A stretch of 64,000 nucleotides of DNA from an uncultured Psychrobacter sp. (GTDB lineage: Bacteria; Pseudomonadota; Gammaproteobacteria; Pseudomonadales; Moraxellaceae). Numbering within the stretch: the stretch's first letter is position 1; the number at the start of each line of letters is the position of its first letter. Shown here piece after piece: positions 27,866 to 36,597 of this stretch. Below the pieces are notes generated by a model, which saw only the letters and a list, made by a program, of their open reading frames with translations, made no database searches and was not told the DNA's origin. The DNA lies in the NCBI RefSeq assembly GCF_947495825.1, contig NZ_CANMAH010000009.1, positions 1 through 64,000 on the forward strand, given 5' to 3'. The position numbers and the translations under genes were made by a program.

Positions 27866-30409
27866 TTACCAGCAGAAGAAATCGTATGTATTTGACTCAG
27901 CATTACCGTTGCTGATAATGGTGTCCAGATAGCTAACGGAGCGATCTAGATCAAAATCAGCCATTACTTCTCTTAGTTTTGCTAAGCGCTTGCCGAAACC
28001 CTTACCATGTCCTCGTAGTAGAGGCAAAATCATCTGCAAGATAGCATAGTCGATTGCTAGCAAGTCATCATCGGTAGAAAACTCTCTCATTAGCGGTCGG
28101 GCTTTATTGCAATACTGTCTGACTGCAATTTCTTTACGGTTACTGATAATTACAGATTTGCCAAGTTCACTGTCTCGCGCTTCTAAGACGCCTTTTACTG
28201 CATCATAAACCGCAATTTCAGGACCAACGAACTCAGGAACATCATCTGTTAAACCAAAGTACTTCTCCATAGTATTGTAAGAGATAGGCACGTCAATAAG
28301 TGGCGCGACATCCTCATCAATACGTTGGTTTGATGTCGTGATAATCGTGTTTGGCTCAAGTACGATAACAGGCGCTCTATCAATCAAGCGAGGTGACAAA
28401 TACTCTGTTGTACTGTCGTAGTTCACTGTTGCAATAAAGCGCAAGTTATCTGTAACGCGAACGTCTTTGTTGCCTAGTCTTAGCGTCTCAGTGCCTCTTG
28501 AGTCGGTCATACCCATAAACGATGACCAGTAGTGCTCCATAGAGCTTAAATTGGCCTCATCAAGTAATACCAGTGCTAGCGCCGCTTCGACCGCCTCATC
28601 ATCAGCTTCATCGCTTAATGCCGTTAAGAACTCATACATACCCGTGCTGCTTGGTTGGAACTTATTTGAAATTGGGTTAAAGAAACCAATTAGGTCGCGT
28701 TGACCTGTCCAGCCACGAGCCACAGGAACGTCTAAGAATCTGCTTTCTTGTATGCCATAAATCTTAGCAATTAATCGTGCCAGCGTGGTCTTGCCGCCGC
28801 CTGGTAGACCTGCAAGGAAAGAGATAAATGATTGCTGTAGTGAGACAGTGACGTTAATAACATCTAAGATTGAGATATTTCTATTCTCGTTTCTTAAGCC
28901 ATGCTCAATATGCTTAATGATATTCTGAGCATTATCACTGGCTGTTTCAACGTATGTAACGCCTTGGGATACATCTTTAAGAGCTATATCAGAAGTTGCG
29001 CCTACATTGCCGTTAATAACTTCCACAAAAGGCTTCATTTCAAATAGCCGTGCTCTTAGCTTATCTTCATCTTGTTTATACAAGGATTCTAATCGAGTGA
29101 CTTCTTCTTTAATTTCAAGCTTACGCTTTAATTCATACTCAATACCAAACTTGATGTTGGCAAGCTCCTGCTCCATCTCGGCCATTGAGTTGTACTTGCT
29201 GTAAGCTTCTTGGAGTGGTTTGATTTGTTCTGACAATGTTTCTAAAAGCTTTTGTTTTTGCTTCACTTCTGCTGCAAGGTTTTCGTTTTCTTTTAAGGTT
29301 CCGATTGCATTGCTGTTAATTTTAATCTTATTGGTTTCTTCGATATCTCGACCTAGATCAATCAATTCTTGCTTGTTGAGCGCAATTTTCTCTTTAAGCT
29401 TTTCAATATCATTGGTTCTATTAATAAACTCATCTTCAAGCTTGGCTCTATAATCATCTCTGATTTGAGATAGGTATAGATCTTTATTATTATTAATATG
29501 GTTCTTGATAACCTCCTCGCCAATATCACTGCGGAGGAACTTACCAAACTCATCTACTACCTCTCTACGGAATAACGACTGATCGTTGTAAATCTCGCGC
29601 AGCAGCTTTAGTTTATCCATCGATTCTTTGTGGCCATGCTTGGGGTGTTTCTTAACATTTACCTCAAGGTAGGCCAGATCAATTTTTTTGTTACTAAAGC
29701 CAATGTCTTTTGATAATTTGACGAAGTTATTAACGATATCTTCATCGGAAAAATAGTCCATTCTTTCCAAATTGCTATCATTATGTAGGTCAGCCATGCT
29801 TTTAAAATAGAAGCGGTCACCTTCATCTATTGGGCAGTCTAATACATGCTGTTTTAGAGATTCGAAATCAGCGGTATAGATAGTTCCACTTGCCAGCCCC
29901 TTGCCTTTACCTGGTAATGGTGAGTCTAGCTTTTTCAGTGTGATTTGGCTTTCATCGTCTTTAACCCACTTAAATGGCCCGTAGCAGACACCTGAGTCAT
30001 TAATATAGATATACACAGTACTGGGAATAGCACTAACACTAACAATCATATTATTAGGGTTAGGCAAAGAAGTGGGGACAATCTCAACTATTTCTCTTGG
30101 CTTTAGGCTGGATGCTTCTGAGAACTTAGTAACGTACTCACAGTTTCGCTCTGTTCTAATTTCCGACTCGGACCGAAATTCAGTTTCTTTTGCTAAGACC
30201 TTGAATAGCTCGAACTCTGAATATCTACCGTCTATCTCCTCATAGCCATGTGTGACAAATATTTTGCCAGTTGGGCAAAAGTTACTCGTGTTTAGGGGTA
30301 TGTATTCATCGTCTATTTTTTCAGCGACCGCTCTTAGGTATCCTAAAGTCGGGTTATTTTGTTGGGGATCTAGCTTATAGACAATAATCTCTCTAGGTGT
30401 ATTTTCCAT
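27866..30409 (-). CDS. McrB-like AAA+ NTPase with internal coiled coil
   Basis: An 847-residue protein. Residues 1-205 look like a compound N-terminal recognition region, and 206-315 are helical. 320-455 form a charged coiled coil rich in Glu/Lys/Leu, and 500-830 are an AAA+ domain. Walker A is 'GLPGGGKT' (534-541) and Walker B is 'LVLLDEANL' (613-621). A McrB-type 'GWTGQRDLIGFFNP' (566-579) follows Walker A, and sensor/arginine residues lie in 'TVNYDSTTEYLSPRLIDRA' (661-679). The canonical McrB GTPase motif MNTADRS is replaced by this TVNYD block, so nucleotide preference is open. It is the first gene of a two-gene operon with the nuclease. It resembles coiled-coil members of the McrBC superfamily. 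Confidence 0.85.
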   Translation of the reverse strand: MENTPREIIVYKLDPQQNNPTLGYLRAVAEKIDDEYIPLNTSNFCPTGKIFVTHGYEEIDGRYSEFELFKVLAKETEFRSESEIRTERNCEYVTKFSEASSLKPREIVEIVPTSLPNPNNMIVSVSAIPSTVYIYINDSGVCYGPFKWVKDDESQITLKKLDSPLPGKGKGLASGTIYTADFESLKQHVLDCPIDEGDRFYFKSMADLHNDSNLERMDYFSDEDIVNNFVKLSKDIGFSNKKIDLAYLEVNVKKHPKHGHKESMDKLKLLREIYNDQSLFRREVVDEFGKFLRSDIGEEVIKNHINNNKDLYLSQIRDDYRAKLEDEFINRTNDIEKLKEKIALNKQELIDLGRDIEETNKIKINSNAIGTLKENENLAAEVKQKQKLLETLSEQIKPLQEAYSKYNSMAEMEQELANIKFGIEYELKRKLEIKEEVTRLESLYKQDEDKLRARLFEMKPFVEVINGNVGATSDIALKDVSQGVTYVETASDNAQNIIKHIEHGLRNENRNISILDVINVTVSLQQSFISFLAGLPGGGKTTLARLIAKIYGIQESRFLDVPVARGWTGQRDLIGFFNPISNKFQPSSTGMYEFLTALSDEADDEAVEAALALVLLDEANLSSMEHYWSSFMGMTDSRGTETLRLGNKDVRVTDNLRFIATVNYDSTTEYLSPRLIDRAPVIVLEPNTIITTSNQRIDEDVAPLIDVPISYNTMEKYFGLTDDVPEFVGPEIAVYDAVKGVLEARDSELGKSVIISNRKEIAVRQYCNKARPLMREFSTDDDLLAIDYAILQMILPLLRGHGKGFGKRLAKLREVMADFDLDRSVSYLDTIISNGNAESNTYDFFCW

Positions 30410-30932
30410 TACTTAGCACTTATGATTAGTTTTGATTCATGTCGAGGTTTGCTCGACACATGATAGAAAAGCAGGATGCTCTCCTTTGTAGGTATTGCAG
30501 GTACTTCAATGATATTGAAAACTACCGAAGTCCACGCCTCAATAGTTCTTTTTAACGTATGGTATGGTATCAATTACGGCTGTGTTTAACACTTAATAAA
30601 AAGACCTTGTTTATATGATTTATTGATTCAAACAGCTGAGCCAATCTTGTTACACTAATTGTATATATGTTATACAAGTCCTTTATACAAAAGATAGTAG
30701 TGCTTAGCGACCAGCTCGTCTACAGCTCAAGCAATACCATAATTTGCTTAACAGTATCTGTTGATGCTTTTATTATTTCTGTGCTCAGCTGTATTTTATA
30801 AACGCTTGATAAGGCTGGCTTTATCCTTTGGTTATTCCCTTTTGGCAATACCATACGCATATTCATCATTAAACATAATAAGATGGCGCTGTTAGCATAC
30901 TTGCATTACCTAACAGCATCTTTGAGGAAAGT
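30410..30932. promoter_or_regulatory. Divergent region, defence cassette / sulfate-binding protein
   Basis: 523 bp holding promoters for both directions. Two sharp inverted repeats are visible: TGTCGAG-5-CTCGACA at 30440-30458, within 50 bases of the McrB-like start codon, and TTGTATA-5-TATACAA at 30659-30677, mid-region. No protein-coding gene is supported. The sbp start has GAGGAAAG upstream. Confidence 0.6.
30440..30458. promoter_or_regulatory. Inverted repeat in the 5' leader of the McrB-like gene
   Basis: tgtcgag, 5 bases, ctcgaca. It lies 31-49 bases upstream of the ATPase start codon. It could be an operator or a leader hairpin that limits expression of the cassette. Confidence 0.5.
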
Positions 30933-32030
30933 ATGACATACGCCGCCCCATATCAACAAAAAAGTAAAACTCGTAGCGCTCTCAGCATTGCAGGCATAGC
31001 CTTGAGCTTAGGTCTGGCTGGCTGCAGCAATAATGATGCAGTCGACACCACCGCAAACGCTGATGATACGGCGGCTGCAGAAGGTCAAAACATTGAGTTA
31101 CTAAACGTCTCTTACGATGTGGCACGTGACTATTATAAAGACTACAACCCGCTGTTCGTTGAGCACTATAAAAGCGAGCATCCAGACAGCAACATTTTAA
31201 TCAAACAGTCACATGGCGGCTCAAGTAAGCAAGCCTTATCAGTGGCCAATGGTCTACAAGCCGACGTCGCCACTATGAACCAAGGCTCAGATATTGAGCT
31301 ACTAGAAAAAGAAGGCTTGGTTGAGTCAGACTGGGAAAGCAAATTCCCTGATAATGCCGTGCCTTTTACCAGTACCATTGTATTTTTGGTGCGTAAAGAT
31401 AATCCAAAAGGCATCAGTGATTGGGAAGACTTAACCAAAGACGGCATTGAGATCGTCATGGCCAACCCAAAAGTCACGGGTAATGGTCGTTATGCGTTCT
31501 TAGGCGCTTACGGTTATGGTCTACATGCTTTTGATAACCAAGAAGATAAGGCTAAAAACTACGTTAAAGACATGCTAAAAAATGTCAAGGTCTATGAAAA
31601 CGGTGGCCGCGCCGCAACGACGACCTTTGTTCAACGCGGTATTGGCGATGTCTTGGTCACCTTTGAAAATGAAGCCAACTTGGCCGCGACTGATTTTGGC
31701 GCCGGTCAAGTAGATATCGTTTATCCTGAATACTCTATCAAATCAGAAAGCCCTGTTGCTGTTGTAAAATCGGTAACGGATAAAAAAGGCACTACTGAGG
31801 CGGCAAAAGCGTATCTTGATTACCTATGGAGTGAGCCAGCTCAGCAATTGGCCGCTGACCTTTACTTACGTCCTAGCGTCAAAAGTGTCCTCGATAAAAA
31901 CGGTGACAAACTACCACCCGTTGAAACTTTCCGCCCAAATGATGCCTTTGGCACTTGGGATGAGATTATGGGTACTTACTTTACCGACGGCGGTGTATTC
32001 GATCAACTAGCTACTAATGCCCCGCAATAA
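30933..32030 (+). CDS. Sulfate-binding lipoprotein of the sulfate ABC transporter
   Basis: A 365-residue periplasmic sulfate/thiosulfate-binding protein (Sbp/CysP type). The N-terminus has a signal and lipobox 'LAGC' with Cys31, so it is probably a lipoprotein rather than a soluble binder. Family blocks are 'NVSYDVARDYYKDYNPLF', 'QSHGGSSKQALSV', 'ATMNQGSDI' and 'NPKVTGNGRYAFLGAYGYG'. It feeds the CysT-CysW-CysA complex encoded directly downstream. GAGGAAAG precedes the ATG. Whether it is specific for sulfate or thiosulfate cannot be read from sequence. Confidence 0.92.
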   Translation: MTYAAPYQQKSKTRSALSIAGIALSLGLAGCSNNDAVDTTANADDTAAAEGQNIELLNVSYDVARDYYKDYNPLFVEHYKSEHPDSNILIKQSHGGSSKQALSVANGLQADVATMNQGSDIELLEKEGLVESDWESKFPDNAVPFTSTIVFLVRKDNPKGISDWEDLTKDGIEIVMANPKVTGNGRYAFLGAYGYGLHAFDNQEDKAKNYVKDMLKNVKVYENGGRAATTTFVQRGIGDVLVTFENEANLAATDFGAGQVDIVYPEYSIKSESPVAVVKSVTDKKGTTEAAKAYLDYLWSEPAQQLAADLYLRPSVKSVLDKNGDKLPPVETFRPNDAFGTWDEIMGTYFTDGGVFDQLATNAPQ

Positions 32031-32111
32031 ATAGCTGGTACCAATATAATAGAGCGCTAATTAAGAAGTACGATGACGTCTTACAATTCGGCGTGTAGCG
32101 TTTAACCATAT

Positions 32112-32142
32112 AAAGGACATGGCCACCTGCGCTATGTCCTTT
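32112..32142 (+). promoter_or_regulatory. Stem-loop between sulfate-binding protein and permease genes
   Basis: A 9-bp perfect stem (aaaggacat at 32112-32120, atgtccttt at 32134-32142) with a 13-base loop and no U-run afterwards. Such elements between a binding-protein gene and its permease genes can protect the upstream mRNA or attenuate the downstream genes. The whole gap is 242 bp with no gene. Confidence 0.55.
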
Positions 32143-32272
32143 GTACCGTAAGCAGGCTAATAACGCAGTCGATACAATGAGGTCGGCATCCTGAGCATTA
32201 CCGCCAAGCACCAAATTAAGTATCAAACCAAGCTCTGAACTGAGTACTGAAGTTAGGCAATAGGACATCACT

Positions 32273-33157
32273 ATGAATGCAAAAACATCTTCTGCCAATA
32301 AATCCCTTCACAAAAAAGGTTGGCTGACCCGTTTGCGTCAGCGCAACGTGTTGCCAGGGTTTGGTCTGAGCATGGGCATTACGGTCTTTAGCTTATCATT
32401 ATTGGTAGTCCTACCGTTTGCGATGATGGCCTACACCACGACACAGATGGGTTGGACAGGGTTTTGGGAAACCATTAGTCAGCCGCAAGTGACAGCTGCT
32501 ATCAAGCTGAGCTTATGGATGTCGTTTTTGGCCATGCTGACCAATATGGTGTTTGGTACGCTAGTTGCGTGGGTGCTGGTGCGTTACGAGTTTTGGGGCA
32601 AATCAATGATTAACGCCTTGGTTGATTTGCCATTTGCGCTGCCGACCGCGGTCACAGGTATCTCTCTTGCCACGCTTTATGCACCTAATGGTTTGATTGG
32701 TCAGTGGTTTGCCAAGTTCGATATCCAAGTCGCTTTTACCCCATTAGGTATTTGGCTGGCTTTAGTGGTAGTTAGTTTTCCATTTATTGTCCGTGCGGTG
32801 CAGCCAGTACTCGCAGAGTTGTCTGTTGAGTTTGAGGAGGCGGCGGCGGTACTGGGTGCCAATCGCTTGACCACGTTTCGCAAGGTTATATTGCCGGAGC
32901 TACTACCAGCGCTGCTGATGGGCGCTGGCATGATGTTTGCCCGTGCGACAGGCGAGTATGGTTCAGTGATTTTTATCGCGGGCAATATCCCTATGCAATC
33001 TGAGATTTTACCACTCATTATTATTAGTAAGCTTGAGCAGTTTGATGTGCAAGGGGCGTCAGCCGTTGCATTATTTATGCTACTAATCTCATTTGTGATT
33101 TTATTAACCATCAATATTGCCCAGTGGAAACTGTCGCGCCGTGTGGGAGCTCGCTAA
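32273..33157 (+). CDS. cysT: Sulfate ABC transporter permease CysT (CysU)
   Basis: A 294-residue inner-membrane permease with about six transmembrane segments. The ABC-permease EAA loop is in 'EEAAAVLGANRLTTFRKVIL', which contacts the ATPase, and the family segment 'ARATGEYGSVIFIAGNIP' follows. It pairs with CysW to form the sulfate channel. AGGACATC lies before the ATG. The stop codon is one base from the cysW start, so the two are translationally coupled. Confidence 0.93.
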   Translation: MNAKTSSANKSLHKKGWLTRLRQRNVLPGFGLSMGITVFSLSLLVVLPFAMMAYTTTQMGWTGFWETISQPQVTAAIKLSLWMSFLAMLTNMVFGTLVAWVLVRYEFWGKSMINALVDLPFALPTAVTGISLATLYAPNGLIGQWFAKFDIQVAFTPLGIWLALVVVSFPFIVRAVQPVLAELSVEFEEAAAVLGANRLTTFRKVILPELLPALLMGAGMMFARATGEYGSVIFIAGNIPMQSEILPLIIISKLEQFDVQGASAVALFMLLISFVILLTINIAQWKLSRRVGAR

Positions 33158-33158
33158 C

Positions 33159-34109
33159 ATGCAAATATCTAATAGCTATGATTATCAGAGCAATCCTGCA
33201 ACCAAAGACACGCCTTGGATAAGGCGTACCTTTATTGCTGTTGCTGTTTTATTTATGATCGTTATGTTGGTCATACCACTACTGGCAGTGTTTTATGAAG
33301 CTTTTAAGAATGGCTGGCAGTTATACATTGCTTCACTCATTGATCCAGAAGCACTGCAAGCTATCAAGCTGACATTAATCACCGCGGGTATTGTCTTACC
33401 GATCAATATGGTGATGGGTATTGCGATTGCTTGGCTGGTCACGCGTTATCAATTTAAAGGCAAGCAGCTGGTCACCACCTTGCTTGATTTGCCGTTTTCG
33501 GTATCCCCTGTAGTAGCAGGTTTGATGTTTGTGTTGTTATTTGGTCTGAACTCTACTGTGGGCGGCTGGCTTGAGAGCATGGGTTTTCAGGTGATATATG
33601 CTGTTCCTGGTATCGTATTGGCGACGTTGTTTGTCACTTTTCCATTTGTCGCACGTGAGCTGATACCGCTCATGCAGACGCAAGGCGATAGTGAAGAGCA
33701 GGCCGCGCTTACTTTAGGCGCGAGTGGTTGGCAGACTTTTTGGCATGTCACCTTGCCAAATATCAAATGGGCACTACTTTATGGCTTGATTTTGACCAAT
33801 GCGCGGGCGATGGGCGAGTTTGGCGCTGTTAGTGTGGTATCAGGTCATATTCGCGGCGAGACCAACACCATGCCGCTGCTGGTTGAGATTGCTTATAACG
33901 ACTATAACTTTACCGCCGCTTTTGCACTATCAAGCCTGCTTGCTGCACTTGCCTTGGTAACGCTGCTCATACAGCAAGTCATGACCAAATTACAAGAACG
34001 CAAGTTTGCCAAATCCGAACGTCTAGCGGCTGCGCCTGAGCTACCAGTGAGCGCCAATGCCACTGACACCAGAGCATCACAGACCGCCAACAGCTCAGGA
34101 AATATATAA
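33159..34109 (+). CDS. cysW: Sulfate ABC transporter permease CysW
   Basis: A 316-residue permease with six predicted membrane helices, EAA loop 'EEQAALTLGASGWQTFWHVT' and the CysW-typical 'NARAMGEFGAVSVVSGHIRG'. It forms the channel with CysT. The ATG at 33159 starts one base after the cysT stop; a longer frame from 33117 would overlap cysT and has no support. A hydrophilic C-terminal tail rich in Ala/Thr/Ser of about 35 residues ends the protein. Confidence 0.93.
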   Translation: MQISNSYDYQSNPATKDTPWIRRTFIAVAVLFMIVMLVIPLLAVFYEAFKNGWQLYIASLIDPEALQAIKLTLITAGIVLPINMVMGIAIAWLVTRYQFKGKQLVTTLLDLPFSVSPVVAGLMFVLLFGLNSTVGGWLESMGFQVIYAVPGIVLATLFVTFPFVARELIPLMQTQGDSEEQAALTLGASGWQTFWHVTLPNIKWALLYGLILTNARAMGEFGAVSVVSGHIRGETNTMPLLVEIAYNDYNFTAAFALSSLLAALALVTLLIQQVMTKLQERKFAKSERLAAAPELPVSANATDTRASQTANSSGNI

Positions 34110-34210
34110 GTAAAATGGTCTAAGTTAGAGCTGGCCGACTTAAATACGACTAATACTGTCGCCCATAAACAATTTGTCACGATAAGCAAAATACAATCAA
34201 AGGTACCATT

Positions 34211-34933
34211 ATGAGCATCGAAATTCGTAACGTAAATAAAAGTTTTGGTAACTTTACCGCCTTGGATAACATCAATATTACCGTTCCTACTGGTAAATTG
34301 ACCACTTTGCTTGGACCCTCAGGCTGCGGTAAAACCACCTTGCTACGTATTATCGCTGGTCTTGAATATGCAGATTCTGGACAGATACTTTTTGATGAGC
34401 TTGATGTTACCAATACACCAGTACAAAAACGTCATATTGGCTTTATGTTTCAGCACTATGCGCTATTTCGGCATAAAAATATCACTGATAATATAGCATT
34501 TGGACTGACGCTATTACCAAAGAATGAGCGCCCTAGTAAGGCCGATATCAATAAGCGCGTGGCTGAACTATTAGACTTGGTACAGTTGCCACAACTGGCG
34601 AATGCTTATCCACATCAGCTCTCTGGTGGTCAGCGTCAGCGGATTGCCCTGGCACGCGCTTTAGCAGTAAAACCAAAGTTATTACTGCTTGATGAGCCAT
34701 TTGGCGCGCTTGATGCGAAAGTGCGTAAAGAGCTGCGTACTTGGTTAAAGGATATTCACCATGAGCTTGGTATTACCAGCATCATGGTGACGCACGATCA
34801 AGAAGAAGCGCGGGCAGTGTCAGATGAGATTGTGGTCATGAATCATGGTCACGTAGAGCAGGTAGGGACCTCAGAAGAGTTGATTCAACATCCAGCCAAT
34901 ACTTTTGTGAGTGACTTTTTGGACTTAGCGTAA
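34211..34933 (+). CDS. cysA: Sulfate ABC transporter ATP-binding protein CysA (short form)
   Basis: A 240-residue ABC ATPase: Walker A 'GPSGCGKTT' (35-43), Q-loop in '[10 protein letters not shown]', signature '[15 protein letters not shown]' (137-151), Walker B '[12 protein letters not shown]' and the switch histidine in '[11 protein letters not shown]'. It energises sulfate uptake through CysT-CysW. E. coli CysA is about 365 residues; this protein ends right after the ATPase core and lacks the C-terminal regulatory/TOBE-like extension. It is the last gene of the sbp-cysT-cysW-cysA operon, followed by a strong terminator. AAAGGTACC precedes the ATG. Confidence 0.92.
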   Translation: MSIEIRNVNKSFGNFTALDNINITVPTGKLTTLLGPSGCGKTTLLRIIAGLEYADSGQILFDELDVTNTPVQKRHIGFMFQHYALFRHKNITDNIAFGLTLLPKNERPSKADINKRVAELLDLVQLPQLANAYPHQLSGGQRQRIALARALAVKPKLLLLDEPFGALDAKVRKELRTWLKDIHHELGITSIMVTHDQEEARAVSDEIVVMNHGHVEQVGTSEELIQHPANTFVSDFLDLA

Positions 34934-34968
34934 TGTCGACTTAGATAATAAACTGTCTTATAGAGCAT

Positions 34969-35003
34969 AAAAAAAAGACCTACATTGTTTAGGTCTTTTT
35001 TTA
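34969..35003. terminator. Bidirectional terminator (cysA / arsR-family gene)
   Basis: A 12-bp perfect stem (34971-34982, 34990-35001) has A and T runs built into its base. It lies between convergent genes. Confidence 0.95.
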
Positions 35004-35035
35004 TACGCAAATAGTATATGAGGCAAACTTGATTA

Positions 35036-35347
35036 TTAGCTGGCTTCTGGCTGGCTTTGAAGCGTCTTATAAGTAATTTCTAATATCTCTTGGCACCATT
35101 CTGGTAAGTCATCTGCTACTTCATACCACATCCATGTACCTTCGCGCGAACAGCTAAGGATTCCTAGCTTTTTTAGGTGGTTTAGGTGACGAGAGACGGT
35201 TGGTTGTGGTTGGTCAAGTAGATCTACCAATTCACATACACAGCGCGACTCTTTATTAAATAGAATCTGGAACAACTTCAAACGAGTTGGATCAGACAGA
35301 ACTTTAAATAAATCAAGAGGCTGCATAGCAAAGTTATTATTAGACAT
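35036..35347 (-). CDS. ArsR/SmtB-family metalloregulator
   Basis: A 103-residue winged-helix repressor. The DNA-binding core is 'DLLDQPQPTVSRHLNHLKKLGIL', preceded by 'SRCVCELVDLL' with Cys36 and Cys38, the CxC arrangement of the ArsR alpha-3 As(III)/Sb(III) site. The N-terminal 'LFKVLSDPTRLKLFQILF' is also family-typical. By family it would derepress on binding arsenite or a related thiophile. No arsenic resistance gene is nearby, so the regulon is unknown. A matching operator lies 35 bp upstream of its start, indicating autoregulation. GGAAT is a weak ribosome-binding site. Confidence 0.9.
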   Translation of the reverse strand: MSNNNFAMQPLDLFKVLSDPTRLKLFQILFNKESRCVCELVDLLDQPQPTVSRHLNHLKKLGILSCSREGTWMWYEVADDLPEWCQEILEITYKTLQSQPEAS

Positions 35348-35381
35348 AGAGTATATTCCAAATAGATTGTCACGCTTACTT

Positions 35382-35396
35382 ATGAATTTTATTCAT
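35382..35396. promoter_or_regulatory. Candidate ArsR-family operator
   Basis: ATGAAT-TTT-ATTCAT, a perfect inverted repeat of the TGAA...TTCA kind bound by ArsR/SmtB repressors, starts 35 bases upstream of the regulator's start codon. Confidence 0.6.
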
Positions 35397-35970
35397 CCTA
35401 ATAAGAGAGAAGTTAAGTGGTTAATAAAATAGATAATCCATTACCCAGTAATCTGATAACTTACTATCTAATCAATTGAGTCATTAAAAAGTATTCATTC
35501 AATAAAAAAATTAAAGCATAATTGTATTGGTTTAATAGAGACGACCAGTCTAATTTTAGCTAGTCCAAATATGTCTAGCTACAGTCAATCTCTGAATGTT
35601 TCAAATAGCTTGTGTATACATAAATATACATAAAATATAAACTGAAAAAACAATAAATAACATTTAAGCAACTGAAAACAATAATAACACAAAATATATA
35701 TTTAGATATACAAGAATATTGTATATATATCCACTTATCTCTATTTTAACACCGTTCGTCGGGAATATATGAATATTTAAGAATATATAAATATGTTTTT
35801 TTATATTGTGATTGAGGTAAACTAATTTTTTATACCCAGTGCATTAGTGCTAATCCCTCAGACCTAACCTAAATGCTCAAAACTTGTTAATATTAAAACA
35901 ATTATTGTAAATGGTAATAATTATCGTTATTATAAACAACATTAACAAGCTATAACGTTAGGAGCAAATT
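35397..35970. promoter_or_regulatory. AT-rich divergent region arsR-family / bfd
   Basis: About 570 bp of very AT-rich DNA. It holds a second inverted repeat ATATACAA-5-TTGTATAT at 35706-35726 and the Fur box described separately. No gene is seen. The bfd start has AGGAGC upstream. Confidence 0.55.
35913..35931 (+). promoter_or_regulatory. Fur box upstream of bfd
   Basis: GGTAATAATTATCGTTATT matches 14 of 19 positions of the Fur consensus and lies 40 bases before the bfd start codon. It fits iron repression of bfd, as is known in gamma-proteobacteria. Confidence 0.75.
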
Positions 35971-36162
35971 ATGTACGTATGTATCTGTAACGATGTAAAA
36001 GAGAAGCAAATTCAAGCAGCTATTGCTTCAGGAATCGATACCCTCGATGGCTTAAAAGACTCTCTCGATGTTGCTACCTGTTGTGGATGCTGTGAACCTA
36101 TGGTCAATGACTATTTAAACGAGCATCATGCCAAACTTGATATATTGGCTTATGCGGTTTAA
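35971..36162 (+). CDS. bfd: Bacterioferritin-associated ferredoxin
   Basis: A 63-residue [2Fe-2S] protein with ligands Cys4, Cys6, Cys38 and Cys41 ('YVCICNDV' and 'TCCGCCEPMV'). Bfd docks on bacterioferritin at the haem and passes electrons that release stored iron. AGGAGC sits ahead of the ATG and a Fur box in the promoter region. Two bacterioferritin genes follow in the same direction after 435 bp, so storage and release genes are neighbours but probably separately promoted. Confidence 0.95.
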   Translation: MYVCICNDVKEKQIQAAIASGIDTLDGLKDSLDVATCCGCCEPMVNDYLNEHHAKLDILAYAV

Positions 36163-36597
36163 TAGATGCAATTGTTATGCCAATAAAAAGCAAGTCTTTG
36201 GTTCATGATAGTTAATTGACAAAGATAGTTTTAAAATAAGACAGACTCCAAAAATGGACTGCTCATTACTAGTATGTAGTGATCTTCTACTAACTACTTA
36301 TCCTCGTTTACTATGTTAAATTGTGCTTGACCTTTATCTGATCTTATTACGACAGTTGCTCTTGCAACGATTCTAGTTATTGTTCTCAACTGATATCTTA
36401 TTATTAGTTCATAACGTTACAAGCCTTACCCTGCCTTTGTGCTACTATATTTATCTAGTACTATTAGATGCTCTAGTAGCATATCCAATACATTTAAAGA
36501 TGAATAATCGACTTACGAAGACGTCTTTTTTTGTGCTAATAGAGTAATCCTAAAATATATAAGAAGTTGTGCAAATCTAGGAACAGGAGTACACGTT
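36163..36597. other. Intergenic region bfd / bacterioferritin
   Basis: 435 bp with no protein gene. A two-part hairpin can form at 36441-36480 (GCTACTA with TAGTAGC, and inside it ATCTA with TAGAT) but no U-run follows. It presumably contains the bacterioferritin promoter. Confidence 0.5.

Noticed and set aside
26145-30409. Classical McrBC restriction system
   Set aside because: The usual McrB DNA-binding domain and MNTADRS motif are missing and the coiled coil is extra, so I call it McrBC-like only.
25262-34933. Genomic island with integrase or tRNA attachment site around the defence genes
   Set aside because: No recombinase, tRNA gene or direct-repeat boundary could be found near the cassette.
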